64,000 bases of DNA, from contig CM043971.1 in NCBI GenBank assembly GCA_014529385.2, positions 98,781,985 through 98,845,984 on the forward strand. Reading direction: 5' to 3'. A program made the translations under genes and the position numbers. How positions within the stretch are numbered: the stretch's first letter is position 1; every line of letters starts with the position of its first letter. Shown here one piece after another: positions 44,801 through 57,255 of this stretch. The notes under the pieces were generated by a model. It had not been told where the DNA came from. It worked only from the letters and a program-made list of their open reading frames with translations, and did no database searches. The DNA is from Adiantum capillus-veneris. Lineage: Eukaryota; Streptophyta; Polypodiopsida; Polypodiales; Pteridaceae.

Positions 44801-45390
44801 CATACGTTAAAACAATGCATTTCTGAATAGGTGATTCTCTCCCTATTCTAGAATTTGCTTAAGTAAGGTTTTCAACTTGGAACACCTGTGTGGTGGGGTT
44901 GGATATGGTTTCAATAGTTTCATAAGTCAAGGATGTGCTGACAAAGTATGTTGGCAAGTAACCTTCATTAGGGATGAACATGTAGTTCTTTGTGTTCCAA
45001 ACTATTCAGAAGTCTAACGTAAGGACACTCCCTATTCTATCCCTCAATAGCTTCAAGATACTCACTCGAGTAGGAAATCTGGCTCACAACTGCATGGAAA
45101 ATTACACCAAGGATTTCTTGCATTATTCTAGTACCTTCAAAAGATCTAAAAACTGGTTATGTCTTTCGATAACTCTTAGTTGTGGTTACTCCTTTCAAGT
45201 ACTCAAGTAAGTTACAAATTGAGTTACCAATTCAATACAAGTGGTTACAAAAGGACAACAATGTTGAAAATCAAGATGTTGCTCTTGGTTTCATTGAACC
45301 TTCTCACTACACCAATTATCGGACGGACATTCAGACAACTGGCCCACGTATGGGACATCAATAAAGAAAACATCAATATTCTTAAGAAGA
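41801..45390 (+). other. LTR-G interior without recognisable genes
   Basis: 3.6 kb with only short frames in all six phases. No YVDD, DSG, HHCC or DDE-type motif was found by reading. Expected for a LARD or a strongly decayed interior. Confidence 0.5.
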
Positions 45391-45426
45391 TATTACTACT
45401 TGTGTTTTCGAGGACGAAAACTCTTC

Positions 45427-45442
45427 CTTAAGGGGGGAGTAA
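45427..45442 (+). other. LTR-G polypurine tract
   Basis: CTTAAGGGGGGAGTAA ends at the 3' LTR. Confidence 0.75.
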
Positions 45443-45609
45443 TGTCAGGACAAGGGTCAAACTTAAGGACTAGGGCAGCCATGGACTTCGGCCAGGGGCC
45501 GAGCTAGACAGTGTGGACAGGGGATCCGTCTAGGGCAAGGGGCTAGGAGCCCACCTATATAACGGGGGGTTGGGAGGAGGATCCTATGTCTAGTCCCCTA
45601 GTTCTTACA
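45443..45609 (+). repeat. LTR-G 3' LTR
   Basis: TGTCAGGACAAGGG...CTAGTTCTTACA, 167 bp, then GGGTG. Confidence 0.88.
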
Positions 45610-46694
45610 GGGTGTTTACACTAATAATCAGTGGGAAGACCTTGATGCTCATGCTATGTTGACCATTCATATCTCTTGCACCATGGTGAGTCTATTTTCT
45701 TCATGAATGGACAAGACCACTCCAAAGGAGTTATGGGAGTTGTTATGCTCAGCTTGGGATGGCAAGAATGCATCAAACAAAGTTTTTCTTATGAAAAAAC
45801 TCATGTGTTTGAACATGAAAGAGGGCAGCAATGTCAGTTCACACTTAAATGAGTTCCACACCTTGTTTTTGTAGCTTACATTTAAGGAACTCACTTTTGA
45901 TGATGAAATGAAATCCATTTTCTTGCTATGGTCTTTGCCTTCATCCTTGAACACATTTAATATTGCCATTAGTACAAAAGAGATTAGACGTGAGTATCTC
46001 AACACACTAGTGGTCATGGTGATGCATATACGGCTTGTGATGGTCATCGCAGGCAAAGAGGTCGTAGTCAAAGTTTCATTCAATCACATGATCACAAGAA
46101 TTCTCATAGCAAGAGTCGTAGACGTTACTTGTGGAATGCTATCATTGCCACAAGAAAGTTCATTTAAGGAAAGAACCATTCACTTGTGCACACTATCTTG
46201 GGTGCACTACCAAATTTATATCAGACTTTTGCTTCTAATTTGAGGCTTGTTGCATAGGGCAATGTTGTTAAGTTTGATGGGTTGGTCACTTTGTTGTTAC
46301 AAGAGGCTATGCCAAAAAAAAATAGGGCTAAGCATTGTGTTCTTGATCAGGCTTTTGTTGCCATATAAAGAAGCGATAGCAATAAAAATGTTGCTACTTC
46401 CAAGGTTCCTTCTTCACGTAGCTAACCATCTATGACAAATTCCTCCCATAATAGTAATGCATGTGGTAAATCTCTTGAAAGAAGAAAGAAAAAGTTATGT
46501 TGCATCTATTTCAGACTTGTTGGTCATCTAATAGAGCATTCTCCTAAGATAAAGGCTTAAGAATCATGTAAGATATGAAGTGAATCTTCATCACAAATGC
46601 AACCAAATTATCTAAGACTTTGCAAATTTTGTTATTAATGCTCAATGGGCTTTTAATGTGCAATGTCAGTATGACCCTTTGTCGATGATGCATG

Positions 46695-47530
46695 TGTGAC
46701 TAAGTATACATATATACATGTGTGGTATTTTGATAGTGGTACTAAAAAGCACATAACATCGCATCATGACTTTTCACTTCTACGGATGTTTTCCCCTATG
46801 GGAATACCATCATTTATGCCAAAAATTCCTCTTATCCAGTTTGGGGATTCAGAAAGATTGTACTCACTATAGTTAATGGTGGTTCCTTCACACTTCATAT
46901 GTACCTTTTTGTGTATGGGATAAAGAAGAATCTATTGTCCATTTTTGCATTAGTGATACTTGGCCTTGTTGTAAAGTTTGTGGATGATAGATGCACTACT
47001 CACGATCTTAGTTCAAGTGATACTATTGTGGCATCAGGTACCTTCTCTCATGGGCTATATAAGCGCAATTCTTATGACAAGTCTGTGGAAATTTTGCAAA
47101 TGCAACCACGGATTCTAAAGCTATTCAAGATGCTAAACTATGGAATGCATTTTTTGGGCATCTGAATTTTGCTAGTTTGATGTGTTTGCAAAAATCTGAT
47201 ATGGTTGCCTCATTGCCCCCCTTTGGATGCACCATCTAAGCATGTTTAGAAAGGGTGAATTTTGGAAAAAATTCAACATTCTTTCTAAAATAAGGTTCGG
47301 TGAGGCTCCTCCCCACAAGTTGCAACTTGTTCACAGTTATGTTTGTGGCATGATGCACACTCCTTCTTTTAGTAACAATTTGTACTTTGTGCCTTTTATC
47401 TTGATGGTTACATTTGCTTAAGGCTAAGTTTAAAGCGTTTACTTGCTTCAAAAAAAATTGTTGTTGACTGAAAATGTATTCGATTGTACTGTAGGTACCC
47501 TTTGTTCTAATTTGGGGAGTTATACGAGGT
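46695..47530 (+). pseudogene. Cop-F2 protease and N-terminal integrase remnant
   Basis: Equivalent of 31940-32795: DSGT-type protease near 46730, YGIKKNLLSIFALVILGLVVKF (46899 on), integrase LQLVH...CGMMHTPSF (47320-47380). Broken by stops. Confidence 0.78.
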
Positions 47531-47855
47531 GGAGAGCAAGTATTTTTTAGCAAAGAAATTAACGAGCGAGTCTCTTTAGAAATGCCAATACTAGTCAAAC
47601 AAACTTGAAACTACAATGGCTATTTACAAATGGTGATGGATCATCAACCATATGGTCAAAAACTATGTACTTGTTCTTATCTAACAAGCTTCTTGCTTTA
47701 AATTTAAGTCAAGTGTCCCAAAATTCATAGAATGCAAAAAACACACAGTTAAACCTCATGTCAAAGAACCCGCCCAATTTCCTTTTGGATAGAGGCAGCC
47801 TCATAGTGTCACATTGGGCTATAAGCAAAATGTTGGCCATGGTTTTTAGCGAGTG

Positions 47856-48050
47856 GCCCGTGGTCAAGTGGTAAGGCATGCACATTTCTTGCTGACTACC
47901 AAGGCTCAAAGCCTACAAGCTACATTTGCACTCCCACTTTTGAAGAATGGCTGTGTTGGTGCGCAAGATAAAAGATGGTCAGGCTGGTAAGGCGATCCTC
48001 TGACAAGGTGATGAGACCATCATTTTCTTTTCTTACAGCCAACAAGGGCT
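47856..48050 (+). mobile_element. tRNA-related SINE-like unit (unit 2)
   Basis: A box 47861-47871 and B-box-like 47903-47912, duplicate of 33116-33300. Confidence 0.4.
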
Positions 48051-48097
48051 CGCCATCTTAGATTGGCCGCTTTTTGTCTGACAAGAAATATATTTTT

Positions 48098-48562
48098 GAA
48101 AAAAATACCAAAATACCCCTCTAATTTGTAGAAATTCCCAAAATACCATTGTATCTATTTTGGTTGGATTGTTAAATATTTTCTAATCTTTATTCCTTTT
48201 TTACAATTGAGATCCATGTTTGAGTGATTAGCATGTAATTTATCACAAATTATCTTTAAAAAAGGCAATTATGTTTGAAAACAATGAAGTAATTCATCTC
48301 CACAGCCTACATAACCAACTCAAATTTTAGTTTTTGCATCTTGTATTGATAGACAATCAATCTTCTTATGAAAAGCTGCAAAGTTTTTATCTTTGAAGAT
48401 ATTAAATCTCACAACCAGGGGTATTTTAGGAATTTTGGAAAATTTGGAGGGCATTTTGGGAATTTATGACAAAATATTGCCCACGTATTTTGAGAATTTT
48501 AAAAATTTGAGGGGCATTTTGGGAATTTCCACAAACTAGAGGGGTATTTTGGTAATTACCCC
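48098..48562. mobile_element. Mutator-like MITE (unit 2)
   Basis: Duplicate of 33359-33829 with the same TATATTTTT duplications (48089-48097, 48563-48571). Relative to unit 1 it lacks ~40 bp near the left TIR and has a short extra segment (atttatcacaaattatc...) in the middle. Confidence 0.82.
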
Positions 48563-48902
48563 TATATTTTTTCTTAAGAAAAGGAATCAGTGATTTTTCC
48601 TTTCGAGGATAGCTATCTACTAGTTTGCTGCTACAACCAGTCTGCGTTGGTGCGGACTGGTTACATCAGCAAACCAAAGTGTGATATGACACATGATGTA
48701 GCCAATGGAGGTAGCAATAGAGGGCATGGCTAGGTGCAAGCTGGCTATAGCAGCAAACCAATAGTGGGATGCATGGCTTGTGATGCTGCCGACGACTACA
48801 ACTTGCAGCAATATTCAATGTCGTGGCACCATGCTTGCATGTAGGTGGTGGGGACATCAAAGTGTGCATCTTGATGCCAGATGGGAGTGAGTGCTCTCGT
48901 TA

Positions 48903-49016
<114 letters not shown>

Positions 49017-49031
49017 TTTTGGCAAGCTTCT

Positions 49032-49319
49032 TTGAAAGGAATCCTATTTAGGAAAAAGGTGCACACTGCATTTTGCGTTCTACTTCCATTCTTTTGCACT
49101 CTCATCGATCAGGTCATGCACGCACTCAAAAAGAGCGAGAAGACGATGGAGTACACCTGCTTCTTCATTGTAGGAGGTACTATCTCTGCCTACTTTACCC
49201 CCCTCGGTCACCCCCCGAGGTCCCGTTTCTCTTCCACCTCTTCCTTTGAAAGTGAATCCAAACCTTGCTTGGATCTAAAGGATCTGCGAGCGATCTCATG
49301 CATCGTAGCCCCAACTTAA
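49032..49319 (+). pseudogene. 288-bp open frame in the foreign block (unit 2), unidentified
   Basis: Same length and frame as 34334-34621, starting TTG and ending CIVAPT-stop. Divergence from the unit 1 copy looks neutral. Confidence 0.35.
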
Positions 49320-49859
49320 CCCTCCACTTTGTTTATAACCATTCACTCCTCCTATTGGACCACCATTGGATGTCTGCTTGTTTGCGTGCTTGATTACCTT
49401 GAAATAGATGTGGGTGTGCACTTCAATTTGTGAGTCAGTGCATCCATTTTCCCAAATCAATTTTGATGTTGAGGATTGTTATGCATCATCGATTTGCTTG
49501 CAAAATTGCAAAATCATGAGAAAGCTCTAATGAATTTCAATCTTGTCTAGATAGTTATGAGGTGCATGTGTATAAGATGAAATTTGTATTTAGGAACCTC
49601 TGTTCCTTCGATGCTTCTGCTCATCCTAGTCACTACTCATGATTTTCATGTCCCTTTCATGTAGATGATTCTATATGTTGTATAAACGTGCTTTAAACAG
49701 CGCATGAAAATAAGAGGAAGAAGCTTCTCATAAGTTATTACTATTTTATAGCAGAAGTTGATAATGAGGGAAAGAGTTGCAGATGGAAAAGATGACAATA
49801 GGAACTTAATGGGATAGGTGGTGCTTGTAAGAATGACAAAGTGCATTATGTGGAGATGG

Positions 49860-50148
49860 AGAGTGCAATTTTCTTGGAAAAGAAAGGTTGGCCGCAATTA
49901 GAAATAGATGCTATAAAGCAGTGGTATGAGTTGGCACTTATGGAGTTACAAACCAGTAAAATGTTATGGAACGCTTGAAACGTGAGCTTATAATTTGTGT
50001 AAAGGCTAAATATGAGGGGATTAGGCTAGCTAGAGAGGCCATGAGTGCAGCTGAGTCAACAACAAGATGGGTTGAGGAACTCTTACTAGAGAGTTCCACA
50101 ACAAAGGGCTCTATTCTATTGGGTTATTTCACAACTAGCTCATTCTAA
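49860..50148 (+). pseudogene. Unidentified gene-like fragment
   Basis: One frame reads SAIFLEKKGWPQLEIDAIKQ and continues to a stop near 49977. It overlaps a second frame MERLKRELIICVKAKYEGIR, then LAREAMSAAESTTRWVEELL (49966-50148). The amphipathic, charged composition is more protein-like than its surroundings. It may be a decayed exon carried by the foreign block. No family recognised. Confidence 0.3.
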
Positions 50149-50225
50149 TTTGTCCTTAGGTTCGCTCAAAATTTGTCTACGCTCAATTTTTTTTGCTCGG
50201 TAATTGGGGGGGTTTCTTGGTCTTG

Positions 50226-50660
50226 GGACAAAACACCAACATACAGTGCCTTATACACCTCAACAAAATGTTGTTGTTGAAATTAAACATGTCAATTATG
50301 GATATGGTCAAAAATCATGCTTTGCAAAATGCTTTCTGGCTAGAGATTGTCATGTGTGCTATCTACATTCTTAAGAAGTGTCCCACCAAAGCTTTGTAGT
50401 CTATGAATCCATATGAGGCATGGCATGAGAAGAAGCCATCTATTGGTCACTTGTGCATTTTTGGTTGCCTGGTTTATGCTCCAGTGCCACAACAACAACT
50501 TAGGAAATTGGATGGTAAGGCTATCAAGTGCATCTTTGCTGATTACAAAGGTGAAAGCAAGGGTTATAATTTATATCATCTGCAATCAAAATGTATCTTT
50601 TTTTTTTTGTGGAAGATGCAATTCAATCCTTGTTGTCATGTACTAAACAGAGAGGTGTAA
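50226..50660 (+). pseudogene. Cop-F2 C-terminal integrase remnant
   Basis: The frame KHQHTVPYTPQQNVVVE is followed by NHALQNAFWLEIVMCAIYIL, then MNPYEAWHEKKPSIGHLCIFGCLVYAPVPQQ (50403-50660), the standard copia integrase end. Stops and frameshifts occur, including the codon at 50398-50400. Confidence 0.82.
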
Positions 50661-52140
50661 GCTCACATCACATGTTTGATACCTTGTTGCCTCTTTTCAA
50701 TGGTGGGAATACAAATGGAAGTCCAAATGAGGCAAATATCCAGCCTACATTGGTTTTGATTGATGTCACAGATCAACCTACTTCTAATGAAGATGTAAAT
50801 GATGCACTTGATGAAGACAAGGCTGAAAATGAGGAAGCTAGGGATATGCCAAAACGACTGCTCCATACTGTGTGTGGTAGTAAATTGGATGCACCTTTGT
50901 TTAATCATATTTTTTTGGGTTCTCATCATGCTTGTTGTGCATCAAATTGTTATTCTTTGGCAATTTAAAGTATGTGTGATGGGGAGGAATCTCTTACATT
51001 TGATGAAGCAAAAAGTTCATAAAATTGGATTGTTGATATGCAAGATGAATATGATACACTTGTAAAGAACAATGTTGGTCATTGTGTGACTTGCCTCCTA
51101 GCAAAAAGGCCATTGGTACAAAGTGGATTTATAAGCTAAAACATAAGCACGATGGTAGTATTGATCGCTACAAGGCAAGGATTTTTGCAAAAATTTATTC
51201 TCAACAAAAGGGCATTGATTATGAAACTCCCATGTGTTGTATGACTACTATTCATTTCATTTAAGCATTGGCATCTTATTTTGGATGGGATGTACATCAA
51301 TTGGGCATTAAAATTGCTTTGTTGAATGGTGACTTGTATGAAGAAGTGTTTGTAATGCAACCTCATGGTTTTGTCAAGCAAAGACAAGACAATAAAGTGT
51401 GTAGATGTAATAAAGTATTGTATGTTTTAAAACAATTGTACTTGGTATGAGAAAATGGATAATCATTTGACTGCACGTGGATTTTGCAATAGTCCAACCA
51501 AGAGCACTTTGTGTGTAAAATCTGTGGACAAGATTTGAATGCCACATTTGAGACATCTGATTTGTAGCTTTTGCATCAGTTGGCCATTAAGTGTAAGCAA
51601 TGTGATGAGAGTTTTGCATTATGTGAAACAAAATAAGTGAAAACTTTGTTAACCCGATTTGGACTTGATGATTGCAAACCAATTGCAACTCCTATGGAAA
51701 TAGGTTTGAAGTTAAGTCTATATGATGTTAGAGATCTTGCAGATGTTACGTTTTATCCCAAGGGTGGATACTTACTGCCAGATTTACATGATTTTTTTGA
51801 CTCGGATTAGGATGGGTGCTATAACACATGCGTGTCCATGAGTGGTTTTTGTTTCATGCTCAACAGCTTATGCATATCATGAACAAGCAAGAAGTAACCT
51901 ATTGTGGTCATGTCTAGTTGTGAGGCTAAGTACAGGGAAGATTTCATAGTTATGGTTGAATGTGTGTGGCTCAGATGCCTTATGGATAATTTGGGAGTTG
52001 CACTCTCATCTACACTAGTAGCAGTTGGAGCTCAGAGAAAGCACATTGAGATGCATTATCACTACATCAAGGAAAGACTCTCAAGTGGAGAGATCAGTTG
52101 TCTTATGTATTGACATAGGAAAACTTTGTGGATTTGATAT
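50661..52140 (+). pseudogene. Cop-F2 linker, RT and RNase H remnant
   Basis: The linker (50661-51066) is followed by RT: KKAIGTKWIYKLKHKHDGSIDRYKARI (51082 on), GWDVHQLGIKIALLNGDLYEEVFVMQPHG (51280-51380). Then RNase H: CEAKYREDFIVMVECVWLRCLMDNLG and RKHIEMHYHYIKERLSSGEIS (51904-52113). The YVDD segment is missing. Many stops. No 3' LTR follows before Cop-E. Confidence 0.82.
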
Positions 52141-52277
52141 CATCTAATGAGATTAGGTTGGATAAGAGAGCATTGCATTCATGCTAATTAATTTTTCAAT
52201 AGAATTTGGACCAGATTTTAGACATGAAATAAACTAGATTGCATTGAAAGTTGAGTGCAATTGAGGTGCTTATATAG

Positions 52278-52616
52278 TGTAAGGATTGAGTGAAGCTCAA
52301 ATTGGAGATTCAAAATCAACATTTTTTTCAATCTGCAGTTTAGGCTCAGCAATCAATAGAATTCAAACACAGCGGTCTGATTGTACTACAAAATTAGAAT
52401 CAAGAGCAAAGTGATGGAGATGCACAAACAAAAGATGAATAGAATTTATAGATGGAGAGGATAGCTTTGACACAACGTTTGTGGGTACAAAAGAGTTTTA
52501 CCTCTTTAGTTTTTTTTTATAGATATAGTGTAGGATTATACAACCACTCAATAAGGGTGCGAATATACAACCGCCCAATAAGAGTGAGGACGGGCACATG
52601 GCCCTTTATCCCAACA
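52278..52616 (-). repeat. Cop-E 3' LTR
   Basis: The plus strand reads TGTAAGGATTGAG...CTTTATCCCAACA. Its first 76 bases recur at 35944-36019. Confidence 0.9.
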
Positions 52617-52626
52617 ACCTCCCACA
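52617..52626 (-). other. Cop-E polypurine tract
   Basis: The minus strand reads TGTGGGAGGT next to the LTR. Confidence 0.7.
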
Positions 52627-52689
52627 TAAATGCAACGTGCTTGAAGTAGAGAAAAGAATCAGCTATGTACAAAGCTGAAAACACCTATA

Positions 52690-55600
52690 TCTATCTAAGC
52701 CCCATCATCTGTCGAATGAGAAAACCTCTCAGCTGGAAGACGCTTCATAAGAAGGTCTAGAGTATTATCATTCGTATGTACCTTGATGAGATTAATGCTC
52801 TTGTTGTGAAGTACATCTAGGATAAAGTGATACTTCACATGTATGTGTTTCATCTTTGCATGAAAGACAGGAGTCCAAGATACCATCATAGCACTTTGAC
52901 TGTCGCAAAAAGAGAAGCAAAATCTCTAAAATGCCAAGCTCTCCCACCAAGTGTGAAATCCATAAAGAGTCCTTGCATGCCTTCGTAGCAAAAACATACT
53001 CTGCCTCTATTATAGACAATGCAACACACTTTTATAGCCTAGAAGAGACTGCTCCCCATGTGAACGTGAAAACATACCCTGAAGTAGATTTCATGTAGTA
53101 TGCATGACTAGCATAGTCCGCATATGTAAGGCCTACCACACATGCCTTCTACTCGCCAAAGCAGATGCAAAAATCTACCTCATAATACACTTCACTACTT
53201 CCCAATTCTTTTTGCTAGGATTTTCCATGTACCTGTTAACCACTCCCATTGCAAATGCAATATCGGAACATGTTGCCACCATAGCATACATGAAACTACC
53301 AACAACTAAAGCATACGGAATCTTGGCCATTTCAGCCTTTTTATCATTAGATGTAGGTATGTCTATTGCACTAAGTTTCACATAAGGAGGCAATGGTACA
53401 CCAGTTGATTTCCCCCCTGCATATGGAAATGCTCCAAAATCTTGGATGCATATTCCTGCTGCTACAAGTAAAGGAGACATTTTGGCCTATCCTTGAATAT
53501 ACACATTCTAAGAATAGATTGGCCTCATCTAAATCCTTCATATCAAAGTTTTTTTGTAGGCTTTGCCTCAACATGTCCAATGCATGACATCCCGGCCTGC
53601 AATCAACGTATCATCCACATACAAAACCAAGATAATTAGATTGTCATCTACTACCCTCTTGGTGTACAAGCAGTGATCAATTTGACTCCGGTTGAACCCT
53701 TGAGATTGCATGAATGTATCAAATTTTTGATACTATTACTAAGGTGCCTCTTTCAGCCCATACAAACTCGTTTTGAGTTTACATGCCATCTTTTCCTTCC
53801 CTTTTGTGACAAAAGCTTCAGGCTACTGCGTATAAACTTCCTCATGCGAATGACCATGTAAAAATATGAGTTTTACATCCATCTGTATGAGTTCCCAATC
53901 CCCTGATGCAACCAATCCCAAAACGATCCGCAAAGTAGTCATCTTGACTACAGGAGCAAAACTCTCATCAAAATCAATTCCTTGTTCCTGCTCGTATCCT
54001 TTGAAAACCAACCATGCCTTGTACTTTATCAAGGAACTAGAAGTGACTATCTTTTTGTAAACTCGTTTGCATGGAAAAACTTTTTGCGTTTTTGGAAAAT
54101 GCACCAAATCCCAAGTCTCATTCTTCTCTAAAGATTCCATTTTCGATAGCATGGGCCTATACCATTTCCCACTATCCGGACTAGCCGATGCTTCCTTGAA
54201 GCAAGACAGTTCACCACAATCTATCAACATGACATAATCAATGCGAGGAATAAATCTATATGACTGCATTGATGGTCGAGTTGACCTCCAAACCAAAGGC
54301 TCCATGTTTCCAGCTAGCTGTCCCGCGTGCAACTCTACAACTTTCTAACCTATCATTTCATACTGACCAAATTCAAACTCACCAATTGATTTAGAGTGTT
54401 CAAAGTCCGACTGTCTTGCATGTTTTCCTACATGCAAGTCTTGATTGTGCTGCTCTCCAACTGTCGACTACGATGGCTAATTTTTGGTTGAGCATTTTTA
54501 GTACCATTCCCTGCACTTTTGGGAACATCATCAACAATTTGTTGTTAACCATTGAGCATACATTGTTGTCCAAAAGGTACATCTTCTCAAAAAATAACTC
54601 CCTTGACTTCTTTATCCCATGGAGGCTGTTTGTGCATGCGATCTTCCCGGAAGATTACATCATGGCTACATACGATTCTCCTCTTTTTGGGATCCCATAA
54701 TCTATACCCCATTTCAGCATCATCACTATATCCTAGGAATACACACTTACAAAAATTTGGCTCCAATTTGTTGCGGTCTTCCTTACGGATGTGCACAAAA
54801 GCTTTGCAACCAAACACTCTTAAATGAGTGTAAGAAGGTGGCTTTCCCAACCACGCTTCTTGGGTGGAATTCCCCCACCCAAAGAACTATGTGGTGACGA
54901 ATTAATCAAATGTACGACTTTAATAACACCCTCTGCCCCCAAAAACCATGGGGTAACACAACATGAGACAACATATGTCAGACTTTTTCTTGAATAGTCT
55001 GATTCTCCTGCTCTGCAACACCATTTTGGGGTGGATTATGAGGTGTAGTCAACTTCCTCTTTATCCCTTTACTATCACAAAATTCCAAGAAAGATTTCGA
55101 CACATACTCACCCCCATTGTCAAAGCGCAGATAATTCACCTTACTGCTGACTTGATTTTCAGCAATTGTCACAAATTGTTTGAACTTATCAAGGGCCTCA
55201 TACTTATGTTGGATGGGATATACCCACACCTTGCACGTAGCGTCATCCACAAAGTTAACAAAATATTGCTTTCCCCCTAGAGATAGTCATGGCCTTTGAT
55301 ATACATCGAAATGTACCAATTCCAAGGCAGAAGATTTCCATGAAAGATATTTCTTGTGAGGAGTTTGAGCATGCTTGCCATAGATACATAGATCACAATG
55401 GTCAAAATCAGCATACCTCAAAAATGGTAGATACCCCAAATGAGAAAGCACCTTCAGTTATGACCTCTAGCAATGATCCTAGATCCCTTGCTGATTTTCC
55501 ACGTGCTATCCCCAAAGGTAGTGTGATACCCATCAACATCTAGCTACTATGTGCTAGGATCTTCTTGAGCTCGGGTACATGCTTCACATGATGCAATGTA

Positions 55601-56640
55601 AAATCTGATCCATGGTGAAATTTTGACTTCACACTGCCGATTCACTCAATATCACATGCATGGTTTTCCCTCAAATGAACAACACCATGTCTACCAGCAA
55701 TGTAGCTAGAGAACCATTCTCGATGTGGTGTCACATGAAATGAAGCACCTGAACCCAAAATCCAAGTGTGCATGTCATGATTAGAATCAACAACCAAAGA
55801 TTGTGAACTAAAAGAAGAAGCAAAGAGAATATCCTTGCCACTATCCAAATGACTGACTACATTGATTTCCTTTGTCTTAATCGTGCTCTTCTTTTCAGGT
55901 TGACCATCGTTTTTGTCATCCCTATCATTATCAGACTTCTAACCCTTGCCTTTCTCTTTGTTCCACTTAAAGCAATCATGCTTAAAGTGTCCTTTCTTGC
56001 CACAATGATGGCACTCAAAATCTTTCCCACGAGATTTGTTGTTGCCTCTGTTTTTCAATTTCCCCTTTTGTTGAGATCTACCTCTGGAATACAATGCACT
56101 GGAAGACTTATTAGCTGCAATATTCTATCTATTCAACTCTTCCATTAGCAAAGAGCTCTCCACATCATAATACATCAGCATAGCATTGGAGTTGGTCATG
56201 GCTGTCTTGAATGTATCCCAACTTTCAAAAAAAGTGTATAGTAGGAAAGTAGCTTTGAATTCACCAAAGCAACCAGCTGGCTGCAAATAGAGTTGAATTC
56301 GTTAAGATGTACAGTCATGGCTATACCTTCCTTCATTTGAAGGTCCATCAACTTCTTCAAACCAATAAACCTTGCTAGCATCATTTTTTTCATCATACAA
56401 CTCCTCAAGTCTAGTCCACATAGCATAGGCAAAATTCAACTTCTCTATGTTGAATAGCAAAGAGTCGCAAATTGAAAGCCCTATCATAGATTGTGCAAGC
56501 TCATCTAGATCTTCCCAATCCAATTGCTCTATGTTTTTTGGTTGTACCCCTTTTATCTTGATAGACTTCACCTATTTCTTCTGCACCAAGGAATTGTAGC
56601 ACTGTTTCTGCCATATGCAAATTTGTGTGCACCCTCAAGC
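52690..56640 (-). pseudogene. Cop-E gag-pol, frameshifted
   Basis: Minus-strand pieces in order: gag (56302-56571, VKSIKIKGVQPKNIEQLDW); CCHC knuckle CHHCGKKGHFKHDC near 55965-56015; protease (55642-55848), where the active site reads GSGAS instead of DSGAS; integrase (54978-55250, FDNGGEYVSKSF...NPPQNGVAEQENQT); integrase end (54587-54850); RT (53823-54332, then YVDD near 53615-53625); RNase H (52695-53580). At least six frame breaks separate these. The protease Asp loss is a separate inactivating change. Confidence 0.9.
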
Positions 56641-57240
56641 TTCTTTATGTGCACTACTATCATTGTTGCTTGCCACGACTTTAGCCCAAAAAAATAAATT
56701 GAAGCCTCTGTTGACCTGAATCTTAAACTCAGTCTGTAACACTAATAGCCGCTGACAAAGAAGCACAAGGTCAGCTGCACAGACTATTTGAGCCAGTCTC
56801 AAAAAAATCTATAGAATTCAAATTATGTAGCAATCTGATTCATCTTCAGCAATTCAGATTCAACTTTAGCAATCCAGATTCCAATCTTCTACACTTTTGG
56901 AATAATAGTTCTGAGTAATTCCAAATAAATTGAAAATAAGGTCCAACCAGCACCAAAAAAAGGTTCTAGCACACTTTGGGAAACCATTACTACTTGCCTA
57001 ACTCAAAACTGAGTTACCAAGCTTACAAATTTGAGAGCTTGAAGCTCACGTAGGTTTGTTGATCTACTTGCAAGACCAAGATGACCTTGCTCTAAATCTC
57101 ACACACTATTGCAGTGGACAAAGATTGCTTACACACTCTGATGTTGAACCATAGTTTTGATGCTGAACCAAAACTCTACTACTTCCAAAACATAGCTCTG
57201 ATGCTGATACACGCTCACCACACAAGCTTCTGAAACCACA

Positions 57241-57252
57241 GCTCTAATACCA
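57241..57252 (-). other. Cop-E primer binding site
   Basis: The minus strand reads TGGTATTAGAGC, one C-to-T change from the tRNA-Met site. Confidence 0.8.
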
Positions 57253-57255
57253 GTT

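Larger units (their letters stand above)
40099..45609 (+). mobile_element. LTR-G: large LTR element without recognisable pol
   Basis: LTRs at 40099-40264 (166 bp) and 45443-45609 (167 bp) are flanked by GGGTG target duplications (40094-40098, 45610-45614). The undisturbed site is visible in unit 1 near 30861. A polypurine tract AAGGGGGGAGT precedes the 3' LTR. The reading FEDENSSLRGE-stop just before it resembles the 3' end of many plant Ty3/gypsy polyproteins, but I find no protease, RT, RNase H or integrase motif in 5.2 kb. It fits a large retrotransposon derivative (LARD) or a heavily decayed gypsy element. The LTRs differ at about 13 positions. Confidence 0.85.
39960..46690 (+). pseudogene. 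Cop-F2 gag remnant, split by LTR-G
   Basis: ATG at 39960 opens MAGPSKKEEYYIRKFDG. At 40098, about codon 46, LTR-G begins; gag resumes at 45615 (ttacactaataatcagtggg). The sequence continues as in unit 1 with additional frameshifts. Confidence 0.82.
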
